Of a stretch of DNA of 64,000 nucleotides, positions 1-7,713 are shown piece by piece. The stretch comes from Fluviispira vulneris (GTDB lineage Bacteria > Bdellovibrionota_B > Oligoflexia > Silvanigrellales > Silvanigrellaceae): assembly GCF_014281055.1 (NCBI RefSeq), contig NZ_JACRSE010000001.1:1-64000 (forward strand). Direction: 5' to 3'. Position 1 is the first letter of the stretch. Each line of letters begins with the position of its first letter. The notes below the pieces were generated by a model, which was given only the letters and a program-made list of their open reading frames with translations, was not told the DNA's origin and searched no databases. Both the position numbers and the translations under genes were made by a program.

Positions 1-280
1 TTTTTTTATTCGAATAAAACTCCAAATCGGTTTGCGTAATATAAGCAATATTTACTGTATTTCTTGAAGTAATTCTATGAGCTACCGTATATTTATTTTC
101 ACTTAGTAATCTATTTGCTCTGATACCGTTTTCTATTACTAATTCAGCCTTTTCAATTGAAGTCGGAGAATAGGAATTTTTTACTATGTGAAGTGCATTA
201 TTGATTTTTATTAATATTTCTTTTTGAAGAGAAATATTTTTTCTATTATTTTCAGAACCTTGGATTACTAAAAATGTAGG
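1..280 (-). pseudogene. Truncated reading frame at left edge, unrecognised
   Basis: An open reading frame runs on the minus strand from a TAA at 281-283 to the window edge without a stop. The translation looks protein-like (it contains KAELVIENGIRANRLL and VAHRITSRNTVNIAY). There is no ATG, GTG or usable TTG near its 5' end, so the beginning of the gene seems to be missing. I do not recognise the family. It may be the 3' part of a gene cut by a rearrangement near 280, or an open frame by chance; its remaining 3' part lies outside the window. Confidence 0.3.
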
Positions 281-341
281 TTATTTCGATCCATGTTTTT
301 TTATAATTCGAAATATTTACGTTGAATTTTCTAGTTATGAT

Positions 342-446
342 ATGGAGAAAATTAAAAAGTCTTTAGATAAAAATGATAAAAATTTAAATTTAGATTCAAT
401 ATTAAAAGAAATAGAGAATGAGCCTGATTTCAATAAAACGAGTTAA
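342..446 (+). pseudogene. Short charged C-terminal fragment, unrecognised
   Basis: ATG at 342 opens a 34-residue frame rich in Lys, Asp, Asn and Glu (ends PDFNKTS). The same frame is open upstream into about 280, where it reads GYFDPCFFIIRN, so the ATG may be internal. No ribosome binding site precedes the ATG. This looks like the C-terminal remnant of a lost gene rather than a working small protein. It meets the truncated minus-strand frame near 280, which would fit a deletion junction there. Low certainty. Confidence 0.2.
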
Positions 447-1254
447 GAAGATTTTAAAAACAAATTAAGAATGAATAATAGAAAATAATTTTTAAAATGT
501 ATCTTCAATGGGAGCAATCGCAATTTTTTTGGGATTTAATCGTATTAAAACTTTTAATTGGATTCTCTCTTGGGCTGAATGAGAGTTGAACAATTTTCTA
601 TAAGTTGCAACTATCATTTGTACAGTATAAGTCGGTGCTATGCATCATAAATTTCTAAATATATTGCACATAAAAGAAGCTCTTTGGGTTAATCTTGAGT
701 GCTAAGATTATTAAATGTGTTTAAACTAGTAAATTCTTTTGATGGTTGCGTCTTGCGATTTGTTCTAAATGTTAAGTTGAGTTAGAAAATTTTGTAATTG
801 AAATTTTGTAAATTATTATATTTCATAAATTTTGCTTTAAATTCTCTTAATTTCATTTTGCTTTATTTTTTATCATATTTTTGATAAATACAAAATTTTA
901 TTTTAACAATTTATTTTTAAAAATTAATTCTCTTTTTATCGGATATATTAAGTCAATCTGTCAAGTAAATATTTTTTTTTCAAAAGGAGATCATGTTTAC
1001 AATATTCATAATTTTTGATCAAAATATGTGCATTTTTAATTGTTTTTAAATAGAAAAAAAATCTATCTATTATATTTTTAATTATAACTTAAATATTGGT
1101 AATCTATTGAAAAATAAAGATAAAAATGCAATTCATATTCTTGACAAAATGTATTTTTAATATAACTTTCAAATGTCAACTAAATAGTTTTTTTGGTATT
1201 TATTTCCAATCATTTTTCAAAAGCTCTTAAAAATCTAAAATAAATAGGTAAATA
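447..1254. other. AT-rich stretch without a supported gene
   Basis: About 800 bp of very AT-rich DNA with only tiny reading frames (for example about 25-30 codons around 495-600) and no ribosome binding site or recognisable product. A TTGACA hexamer at 1141-1146 could be a -35 element for the downstream operon, but I see no well-spaced -10. No tRNA-like, CRISPR-like or insertion-sequence ends are visible. Confidence 0.5.
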
Positions 1255-2355
1255 ATGTCATCGCAATTTCTTCTTCTAATAGTTAGTGGTTCAGCTCTGT
1301 TTTGTTATGCAATTGAACGTCGTGTTGCTTGGATCGCGCACGTGAGTAGTGTCGGTTTATTAATTTTTTTAGCTATGCTCTTAAGTCAATTAGGTTTAGT
1401 ACCATCTCATTCAGAGTTGTATGATTTATTTCAAGGGCCTTTTGTACTTACAGCAATTATATTGCTGATTCTTGATTTTAGAATTCAAGATATACTTAAG
1501 GTGCCAATTAAAATTATAGCTGTGTATGTCTTTGGGGCATTTGGAAGTATTTTAGGAGGTCTGATTGCGGGAGCAGTTGCAGCAAATAGTTTAGGAATAG
1601 ATGCATATAAAATAGCTGCGCAGCTTACAGCAAGTTATATTGGTGGTGTCGAAAATGCGGCTGCCATGCAAAAGTTACTCGAAATTCCAAATACCTACTT
1701 TATAGCAGTTTTAACTGTTGACATTGTTGTGACCTGTCTTTGGCTGCAGCTAGTAATATGGTATGGTAACGATAAAGGCGAAGAAATAAAAATTTCTGAA
1801 GAGGAGGGGACTCCACTTGAAGGAGTTAGAGTAAGTATTGTTAGTATTTTAACTTGTTTATTTGTTTCTTTAGGTATTTTAATTCTTTCTAGTTTCCTAG
1901 CAAAAAATATTGGTTTTATGCATAAAATTTTATGGTTGAGTATTCTTGCTTTGTGTGCAGGACAAATTCCATTTTTAAGAGCTCAATTTAAATCTGCATA
2001 TGTGCTTGGAGCAGTCTTATTTGCTGGATTCTTTTTCAGTGTGGGTGCTTCAACTGATTTTAAAGCTATACTTCAACTTCCTAAAGTTTTAATTCTTATG
2101 CCTTTTATTGTTATTTTCACGCATGGTCTTTTTATAATTATTTCAGCTTATATTTTTAAACTGAATAAAATCGTTTATTCAGTAACTTCACAATCGCTTA
2201 TTGGTGGACCAGGATCAGCTGTAGCTGTTGCGCAAGTGAGAAAATGGAAGAGCGGAGTTGCAATAGCTATTATTCTTGGTATTTTAGGTTATTCTATCGC
2301 CAATTTTTTTGGAAAGTTTGTATTCAATTTTCTTCAATTTATTTCACCTCTGTAA
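1255..2355 (+). CDS. DUF819 family integral membrane protein
   Basis: 366 residues, almost entirely hydrophobic, with about ten predicted membrane segments. Two similar glycine motifs in the two halves (SYIGGVENAAAM near residue 128 and SLIGGPGSAVAVA near residue 325) match the duplicated-half layout of the DUF819 (YjcL-like) family, whose substrate is unknown. It acts in the inner membrane, probably as a transporter. It is the first gene of an apparent operon: the D-Ala-D-Ala dipeptidase starts 8 bp after its stop and a histidine kinase follows. A link to uptake or export of a peptide or amino acid is inferred from that context only. Confidence 0.75.
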   Translation: MSSQFLLLIVSGSALFCYAIERRVAWIAHVSSVGLLIFLAMLLSQLGLVPSHSELYDLFQGPFVLTAIILLILDFRIQDILKVPIKIIAVYVFGAFGSILGGLIAGAVAANSLGIDAYKIAAQLTASYIGGVENAAAMQKLLEIPNTYFIAVLTVDIVVTCLWLQLVIWYGNDKGEEIKISEEEGTPLEGVRVSIVSILTCLFVSLGILILSSFLAKNIGFMHKILWLSILALCAGQIPFLRAQFKSAYVLGAVLFAGFFFSVGASTDFKAILQLPKVLILMPFIVIFTHGLFIIISAYIFKLNKIVYSVTSQSLIGGPGSAVAVAQVRKWKSGVAIAIILGILGYSIANFFGKFVFNFLQFISPL

Positions 2356-2363
2356 GGAAAAAT

Positions 2364-3092
2364 ATGATAAAGCAATTTTATGAAACACCAATAGAATTCG
2401 TTTATAAAACTCCCAGTCAAGAGGATATTAATTGGTTGAAGGCAAATGCAAAGCCCATGCCTATCGATCAAAACTTCCGCATAAAATCTTTGCATTCTTA
2501 TAAAGAATTAAAATTAAAGGGTGTACTAAACAAGATGTACACGCGGTCAGCTTTGGTATTAAAATTAAATCAAATTCTTGAATGTCTTCCGCACAATTTT
2601 AGTTTTATAATCTTTGATGCCTTTCGAACAATTGAAACTCAGTTTGATTTATTTAGATATATCTATGAGCAACAAAAAGATTTACACCCAGCATTAAGTC
2701 ATGAAGAAATTTTTGTCAGAACCAAGGAATTTGTCGTTCATCCTGACGAAACTTCTCGCTATAAAATTCCTCCACACAATAGCGGTGGGGCGGTTGACCT
2801 CACTCTGGCTGTGGATGGAAAAGCTTTAAATATGGGAACAGACTTTGACTGCGTTTCTGATTATTCACATACGAATTGGTTCGAGCAAAATTTTTCAGAA
2901 GGATCAGGTTATACTAAAGAAGAATGGTCTGATATTCGGAAAAACCGCCGTTTATTATTCAATGCTATGAAACATGTTGGTTTTGTTAATTATACTGCTG
3001 AATGGTGGCATTTTACCTTAGGTGATTGTAGTTGGGCAATAACCCACGATCTAGATTGGTATTATCCATCTTTGGAATCAGAATTATTATAG
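2364..3092 (+). CDS. ddpX: D-alanyl-D-alanine dipeptidase (VanX/DdpX family, M15D)
   Basis: 242 residues starting at ATG 2364, just after a TAAGGAAAA ribosome binding site. It would hydrolyse D-Ala-D-Ala to two D-alanines. The VanX zinc site is complete: H138 and D145 in HNSGGAVDLTL, and E213 and H216 in EWWHF. The substrate-binding arginine is R88 in FDAFRTIE. No signal peptide is seen, so it is probably cytoplasmic, where it could recycle D-Ala-D-Ala from cell-wall turnover. A longer in-frame version starting at 2244 would overlap the previous gene by 112 bp and lacks such a binding site, so I reject it. Confidence 0.88.
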   Translation: MIKQFYETPIEFVYKTPSQEDINWLKANAKPMPIDQNFRIKSLHSYKELKLKGVLNKMYTRSALVLKLNQILECLPHNFSFIIFDAFRTIETQFDLFRYIYEQQKDLHPALSHEEIFVRTKEFVVHPDETSRYKIPPHNSGGAVDLTLAVDGKALNMGTDFDCVSDYSHTNWFEQNFSEGSGYTKEEWSDIRKNRRLLFNAMKHVGFVNYTAEWWHFTLGDCSWAITHDLDWYYPSLESELL

Positions 3093-3103
3093 AGAGCAAT
3101 TTC

Positions 3104-4294
3104 ATGCGAGCTATCTATAATGTTAAAATCTTAGAAAGTACCAGTAGTTCACCCATTATTTATAAAATTTTGGGCACTTTTTTTGCGTTTTGGATGGTGC
3201 TATCTCTTTTTTCATCATTAATCCTTTTAGGAGTTTTGCAGGATTTAAGCTTACAAGGAACGTATTCATCAAGTTATGGAAATTTTTTTTTCATATGGGT
3301 ATTTTTATCAATTATCGTTCATTTTTTATTATGGATTTTATTGAGGAATAGTATTTCGCCTTTAGTTCAGCTCATCACCCACTTCAAAAATTCAGAAACT
3401 TTGCAAGAACTGGAAATTCCAAAAAATTTATCCGAAGAAATAACCGATCTCTTTCAAATTTTAAACAAGTCAATTTTGAATTTAAAAGCTTTGCAAGAAA
3501 AAACAATTGAAGCTGAAAAAAACGCTGCTATTGCACTAACAATCCAGCTTTTAGCACATGACGTTCGCCAACCTTTTTTAATGTTGCAGACAATTTTAAA
3601 GACCTTATCCCTGCAAAAAGATATGACACAAATAAATAACTTAATTAAGACACTTGTACCTCAGGTCGAAAAAAATTTTCAAAAAGTAAATGGGATGCTG
3701 TTAGATGTTATGGAAATGGGTTATCATTCTGAAAAATTAGTATTGGAATCCATTTGTCCAGAAAAATTAATTTTTTCAGTCGTCAAAGAAAATTTGCAAA
3801 TTTACAATAATACTGACATCACTTTTATCTTTGACTTTTCCCATAAGCACAAGATTAGGGTAAATATAAGTAAAATTGAGAGAGTTTTTGCTAATATATT
3901 ACTCAATGCTTTGCAGGCAATGAACTTTAGTGGGAAAATATGGATACAAACCCGAGAAGTTTTAATTGAGAAAAACCTTTTTATAGAATTTTGTATAGGT
4001 AACAACAATTCATTTATTGAGAATGAAGATATTAAAAATTTATTCAATGCATTTTTTACAAAAGCAAAAAAAAGCGGGACAGGATTAGGTCTTGCTGCAG
4101 CAGAAAAAATCGTGCAGAGCCATGGAGGGCGAATCTGGTGTCAATCGGTAAAAAATGATCTTTACAAAACAGGTATGGTCGAGTTTTATTTTACTATATT
4201 GGCTTCTGAAGAACTCGCTGTGGGAAAGAAATTAAATTTTCCTACTCACAGCTCTGAACTTTATCAAAATAAATTTGAACGAAGGATAATTTAA
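3104..4294 (+). CDS. Orphan membrane sensor histidine kinase
   Basis: 396 residues from ATG 3104, 11 bp after the dipeptidase stop. Two membrane segments (about residues 21-45 and 61-80) enclose only a short external loop. A coiled region leads to the H-box with the phospho-acceptor His152 in LLAHDVRQPF. An N-box (RVFANILLNALQAM) and G-box (SGTGLGLAAAEKIVQSHGG) of the HATPase domain follow. No separate sensor domain and no clear HAMP domain are visible. No response regulator gene is nearby, so its partner is elsewhere. Its place in an operon with a D-Ala-D-Ala dipeptidase and a membrane protein suggests that it senses an envelope or cell-wall state (inference). Confidence 0.85.
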   Translation: MRAIYNVKILESTSSSPIIYKILGTFFAFWMVLSLFSSLILLGVLQDLSLQGTYSSSYGNFFFIWVFLSIIVHFLLWILLRNSISPLVQLITHFKNSETLQELEIPKNLSEEITDLFQILNKSILNLKALQEKTIEAEKNAAIALTIQLLAHDVRQPFLMLQTILKTLSLQKDMTQINNLIKTLVPQVEKNFQKVNGMLLDVMEMGYHSEKLVLESICPEKLIFSVVKENLQIYNNTDITFIFDFSHKHKIRVNISKIERVFANILLNALQAMNFSGKIWIQTREVLIEKNLFIEFCIGNNNSFIENEDIKNLFNAFFTKAKKSGTGLGLAAAEKIVQSHGGRIWCQSVKNDLYKTGMVEFYFTILASEELAVGKKLNFPTHSSELYQNKFERRII

Positions 4295-4302
4295 CAGTGT
4301 AC

Positions 4303-4611
4303 TTAACTTTCTGTTACTTTGGCTCCGTTTGACTCAAGAACTTTTGCTAATTTACCTTCAATGTCTCCACGCAATGCTTTGTGAGTAAGTGCTATTTTTT
4401 CAGAACTGTGGGTACAGCTAAAACCATTATCTTCATTTTTAATATTGAAGATAACCTCACTTTTTCCAAGCTTAGAAAACATAATTACGATATTATTTTC
4501 CTTTACACTCATACTTGCAATTTTGCCAAGCTCTCGACCTGCTAAAGAATCTGTTACTTTTTTTATAAAATCAGCAGGAGAAGAGGACTCAACTGCAAAA
4601 GACTTAATCAT
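4303..4611 (-). CDS. Small conserved-looking protein, unknown function
   Basis: 102 residues, no signal peptide, no cysteine motif apart from one Cys; mixed alpha/beta composition. ATG at 4611 follows a good TTAAGGAGA ribosome binding site. It is the last gene of the minus-strand operon that begins with the MoxR ATPase, 18 bp after the M16-like gene, and its stop lies 8 bp from the stop of the convergent histidine kinase. The overall pattern resembles small polyhydroxyalkanoate-granule/DUF-type proteins only vaguely, so I give no function. Confidence 0.7.
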   Translation of the reverse strand: MIKSFAVESSSPADFIKKVTDSLAGRELGKIASMSVKENNIVIMFSKLGKSEVIFNIKNEDNGFSCTHSSEKIALTHKALRGDIEGKLAKVLESNGAKVTES

Positions 4612-4629
4612 AAAAGGTCTCCTTAAAAA

Positions 4630-6183
4630 TTACATATATGGCTTCGTCAAAGAACTTAATTCGCTCACATGGCTTAAGTCAAGGGCATCAATCTTTTTTA
4701 GAAGTTTTATCTGCTCATCGTTGGGATTACCCATAATAACGAGAACTGGAACAATTTCTGAATCTGAAAGTCTTTTGAGAGTTTCATTTAAATTTTTTAC
4801 ACTGCGCTGTTTGTCTAGTTTTGCAAGTGTAAATTCAACTGGATTTACACTCGGCAATTGCCCTTTTATCAGTTGTGTGAGAATTTCATCACTTTTGTTA
4901 AATACTGTTGATTCACTTGCAAGCATTCTATTTATCATTGAGGTTCTTGCATTATCGAGTTCTTCTTGAGAAACTCCCTCTTTAATAAATTTATGCCATG
5001 TCTGCGTAGCAATGCGTATTGCTTCAGCAATTCTTTCATTTGGACTTTGAAAATTGAGATAAAAAACTCCGACATCTGTGTTAGGGAATAGAAGTGTGTC
5101 ATTAAAATAGGCATGTGGTGAATAACTTATTCCTGAGTCTGCACGCATGGCTTTTGAAAAGCGATCATTACCTATTACGCCACCAGTAGAGGAAAATATT
5201 TCTTCTAAAATATCAAATTGAGTTGTTTCAATGGAATTGAGTTTGCCGAATTTTGGGTAATAGTAACGTAACGATACTGTGGATTGGGACATATCAGATT
5301 TCTTAATTATCACTGTGTTAATTTTTTTAGCATTTTGAGTATTCATTTTTCTCGATGGATACCAGGTTTTAATTGATGGCTCGAGATAAGGTATTTTACC
5401 GACAAGTTGTCGAAGGGAGTCAAAATCTTTTTGCGTAAAAGAACCTGAAATAGATACATTCAGGCCATTTTTAGAAATTGTTCTTTTATAAATATTTTTA
5501 ATCTGATCGTAGGTCACCTTTTTAATAACACTTGGTGAAACTCTTTCAATGGATTTAGCAAAATAATGTTCTTTGCCGAAAGCAAGTTTAGTTGCCTCGA
5601 TATCAATAAAACGATACTGTTTTTCAATTGTATTACTATCCATTAGATTATTAAATGCATCTATAGATTGTTGCTTCCATAAATCAAGAGCTTTTTCTTC
5701 AAATTTGGGTTTCAAAATCATATTGTTTACAAGAGATAGCAATCGAGGAAAGTCCTCTGATAAAGCATCGGCAGTGATAACAAATTGTCCTAATGGTGTA
5801 ATACTAGAGCGAATATTTATTCCATATTCAGTGGTGTAATTTTGTATTTGATCGAAATTTAAATCGCCAAATCCTCCAAGTGTGATAAGATCTGAAAATG
5901 CACCAAAAGCAGTTCTTTCACTTTCAGGAAAAGCATAGACACCGCCTGAAAATACGAATGTAACTTTAAATTTCAATGCTGTGCTGCTGTGTAAGCTATA
6001 AATTGCAGCCCCTCCATCAACAGGAATTCTTGTGTAGTTAATACTTGGCCACTTAATAGATCTCCAATCGAGTTCTACTGGTTTTATAGACACAGCTGGT
6101 CTTATACTCTTCAGTGAATCTTGAGAAAATGCAGATGGAAATGTCGCACAAGATAATAAAAGTGAAATGATTTTAAAATTCAT
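4630..6183 (-). CDS. M16 family peptidase-like protein, non-catalytic subunit
   Basis: 517 residues with an N-terminal signal peptide (cleavage likely after SAFSQ near residue 21), so periplasmic or secreted. It has the M16 two-domain fold signature, but the HxxEH zinc motif is absent: the matching stretch reads FGAFSDLITLGGFGD. The C-terminal half keeps an R...Y pair (MRADSGISYSPHAYF) that lines the substrate in partner subunits of M16B heterodimers. It lies 12 bp after the catalytic M16 gene, so the two probably form an active/inactive heterodimer as in known M16B peptidases. The shared operon with a MoxR ATPase is unusual. Confidence 0.85.
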   Translation of the reverse strand: MNFKIISLLLSCATFPSAFSQDSLKSIRPAVSIKPVELDWRSIKWPSINYTRIPVDGGAAIYSLHSSTALKFKVTFVFSGGVYAFPESERTAFGAFSDLITLGGFGDLNFDQIQNYTTEYGINIRSSITPLGQFVITADALSEDFPRLLSLVNNMILKPKFEEKALDLWKQQSIDAFNNLMDSNTIEKQYRFIDIEATKLAFGKEHYFAKSIERVSPSVIKKVTYDQIKNIYKRTISKNGLNVSISGSFTQKDFDSLRQLVGKIPYLEPSIKTWYPSRKMNTQNAKKINTVIIKKSDMSQSTVSLRYYYPKFGKLNSIETTQFDILEEIFSSTGGVIGNDRFSKAMRADSGISYSPHAYFNDTLLFPNTDVGVFYLNFQSPNERIAEAIRIATQTWHKFIKEGVSQEELDNARTSMINRMLASESTVFNKSDEILTQLIKGQLPSVNPVEFTLAKLDKQRSVKNLNETLKRLSDSEIVPVLVIMGNPNDEQIKLLKKIDALDLSHVSELSSLTKPYM

Positions 6184-6195
6184 GTATCTGATTCC

Positions 6196-7707
6196 TTATC
6201 GAATACTTTTTTGAAATTCTGCATACATATCTGAACATGTAGGTGCTTCCTGAGGGGTTACTATCCCTGTGAGATAGTATTTTTGTGGAGAAATATTTTC
6301 GTGTATCCACTGTCTTAAATTTTCAGTAGTAATTGATTTAACTATTTTTTCTGCTTGTCCAGAAGCATTAAAATCATTTAGAAAAAAAGTATTATCTAGC
6401 ACAGTATTGGTTAAAGCCGTCATTCTTTCAGCAGTGTCAGCATTTGAAACAGCAAGTTGTTTTAAAATTTGTCTTCTTATTTTTTCGCTAATTGGTTTAT
6501 TTAAAACCTCTTGAACACCTTTTTGCCAAAATTGGAGGACTGGTTCATATTTTTGTTCTTTAGTTAAAGAGAAATTAACAACAAATGGATTGTTTTGCTT
6601 CTGCCAATAAGTTTTGTAGAAATTAAAATCGGTGACGAGTTTGTCCTTCACCAAACGACGTTCAAAAGTACCATTTGGATTGTCATCAAGCATAGCCTGA
6701 AAAACAATGGAGTAAATTAATTCCTTTAGATTCCCATTAGCTGCTGGATAAACAATTTTAAATCTTTTGTTAAAAATAGGTGCGCTGCATATAAATTTTT
6801 TACCAAGGTCACGTGTATAATAATCAGCAGGATATTTTGCATGTTGCTCTGTTACTTTACCTTGCCAAGAAGAGAAATATTTTTGCACCATTTGAGCGAC
6901 ATTTTTTTGTTCGAATGGCCCACCCACAATCATAATTGTATTATCTGGTGTGTAGTATTTTTCATAAAAGCTTTTGGCTGCATTTATACTCATTTCTTCA
7001 ACATCTTTTTTCGATCCAATAGTCAACCATTCCATTGAAGTGCCACGTTCAGTGATGCTGCGAATAAACTCGTTACTGCGTTGAAGAGGGTCATTTTCTA
7101 CTCGTAATTTTCTTTCAGAGATAACGGCGCCTTTTTCAATTGAAAAATAAGGTTCTGCAAGGTCGAGTTTCGTAAAGCGATCTGCCTCAAGTTTTAACAT
7201 AGTTTCCAATGCTGGCCCGGGAAAAGTTGTATAAAAAGTAACAAAAGAATCGCTCGTGCCTGCATTGCCACTTCCGCCAACGGAATTAATTGTGCGATCA
7301 TAATATCCTTCAGGATGGTCTTTTGTTTTTCTAAACATCATATGTTCAAAAAAATGTGCTAAGCCTGTGATGCCTTTTTGCTCTCTATTGCTACCAGCAT
7401 CAAGAATAAATTGAATTGTTGCAATTGGATTTCTATTGTCAGGAATGACTATAAATTTTAAACCATTTTCTAGTAAATATTGATAAGCTTGAATAGATGA
7501 GCCAGGAATTATGGGAGCTGATTGGATAAATTTAGGTTCAACATTGGTTTTTTGAACAGAAGTTACTTCTTTTGCTTTTGGTAGATCTAAAGCTACTGGT
7601 GCTGCATAAGTAAAATTTGGAATAATACTGATAAAGGCAAGAGAATAATTTTTTATGAAAAAATCAGTCATTTTCTTGCGCGTTTGTTTTAAGTCAAGAT
7701 TGCGCAT
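6196..7707 (-). CDS. M16 family zinc metallopeptidase, catalytic subunit
   Basis: 503 residues. The inverted zinc motif HFFEH (H118, E121, H122) and the downstream Glu region EKGAVISERKLRVE mark an active M16 (pitrilysin-like) peptidase that degrades peptides in a closed chamber. The N-terminus has a basic stretch followed by a hydrophobic segment (YSLAFISIIPNFTYAAP), a probable export signal. ATG 7707 is preceded by AAAGGA ten bases upstream; a shorter start at residue 13 would leave a more classical signal peptide. It lies 6 bp after the 717-residue protein and 12 bp before the inactive M16 partner. Confidence 0.88.
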   Translation of the reverse strand: MRNLDLKQTRKKMTDFFIKNYSLAFISIIPNFTYAAPVALDLPKAKEVTSVQKTNVEPKFIQSAPIIPGSSIQAYQYLLENGLKFIVIPDNRNPIATIQFILDAGSNREQKGITGLAHFFEHMMFRKTKDHPEGYYDRTINSVGGSGNAGTSDSFVTFYTTFPGPALETMLKLEADRFTKLDLAEPYFSIEKGAVISERKLRVENDPLQRSNEFIRSITERGTSMEWLTIGSKKDVEEMSINAAKSFYEKYYTPDNTIMIVGGPFEQKNVAQMVQKYFSSWQGKVTEQHAKYPADYYTRDLGKKFICSAPIFNKRFKIVYPAANGNLKELIYSIVFQAMLDDNPNGTFERRLVKDKLVTDFNFYKTYWQKQNNPFVVNFSLTKEQKYEPVLQFWQKGVQEVLNKPISEKIRRQILKQLAVSNADTAERMTALTNTVLDNTFFLNDFNASGQAEKIVKSITTENLRQWIHENISPQKYYLTGIVTPQEAPTCSDMYAEFQKSIR

Positions 7708-7713
7708 TTTAAA

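Noticed and set aside
2244-2363. Longer dipeptidase starting inside the DUF819 gene
   Set aside because: The extra residues are translated from the other gene's frame, and the internal ATG 2364 has the proper binding site and matches the VanX length.
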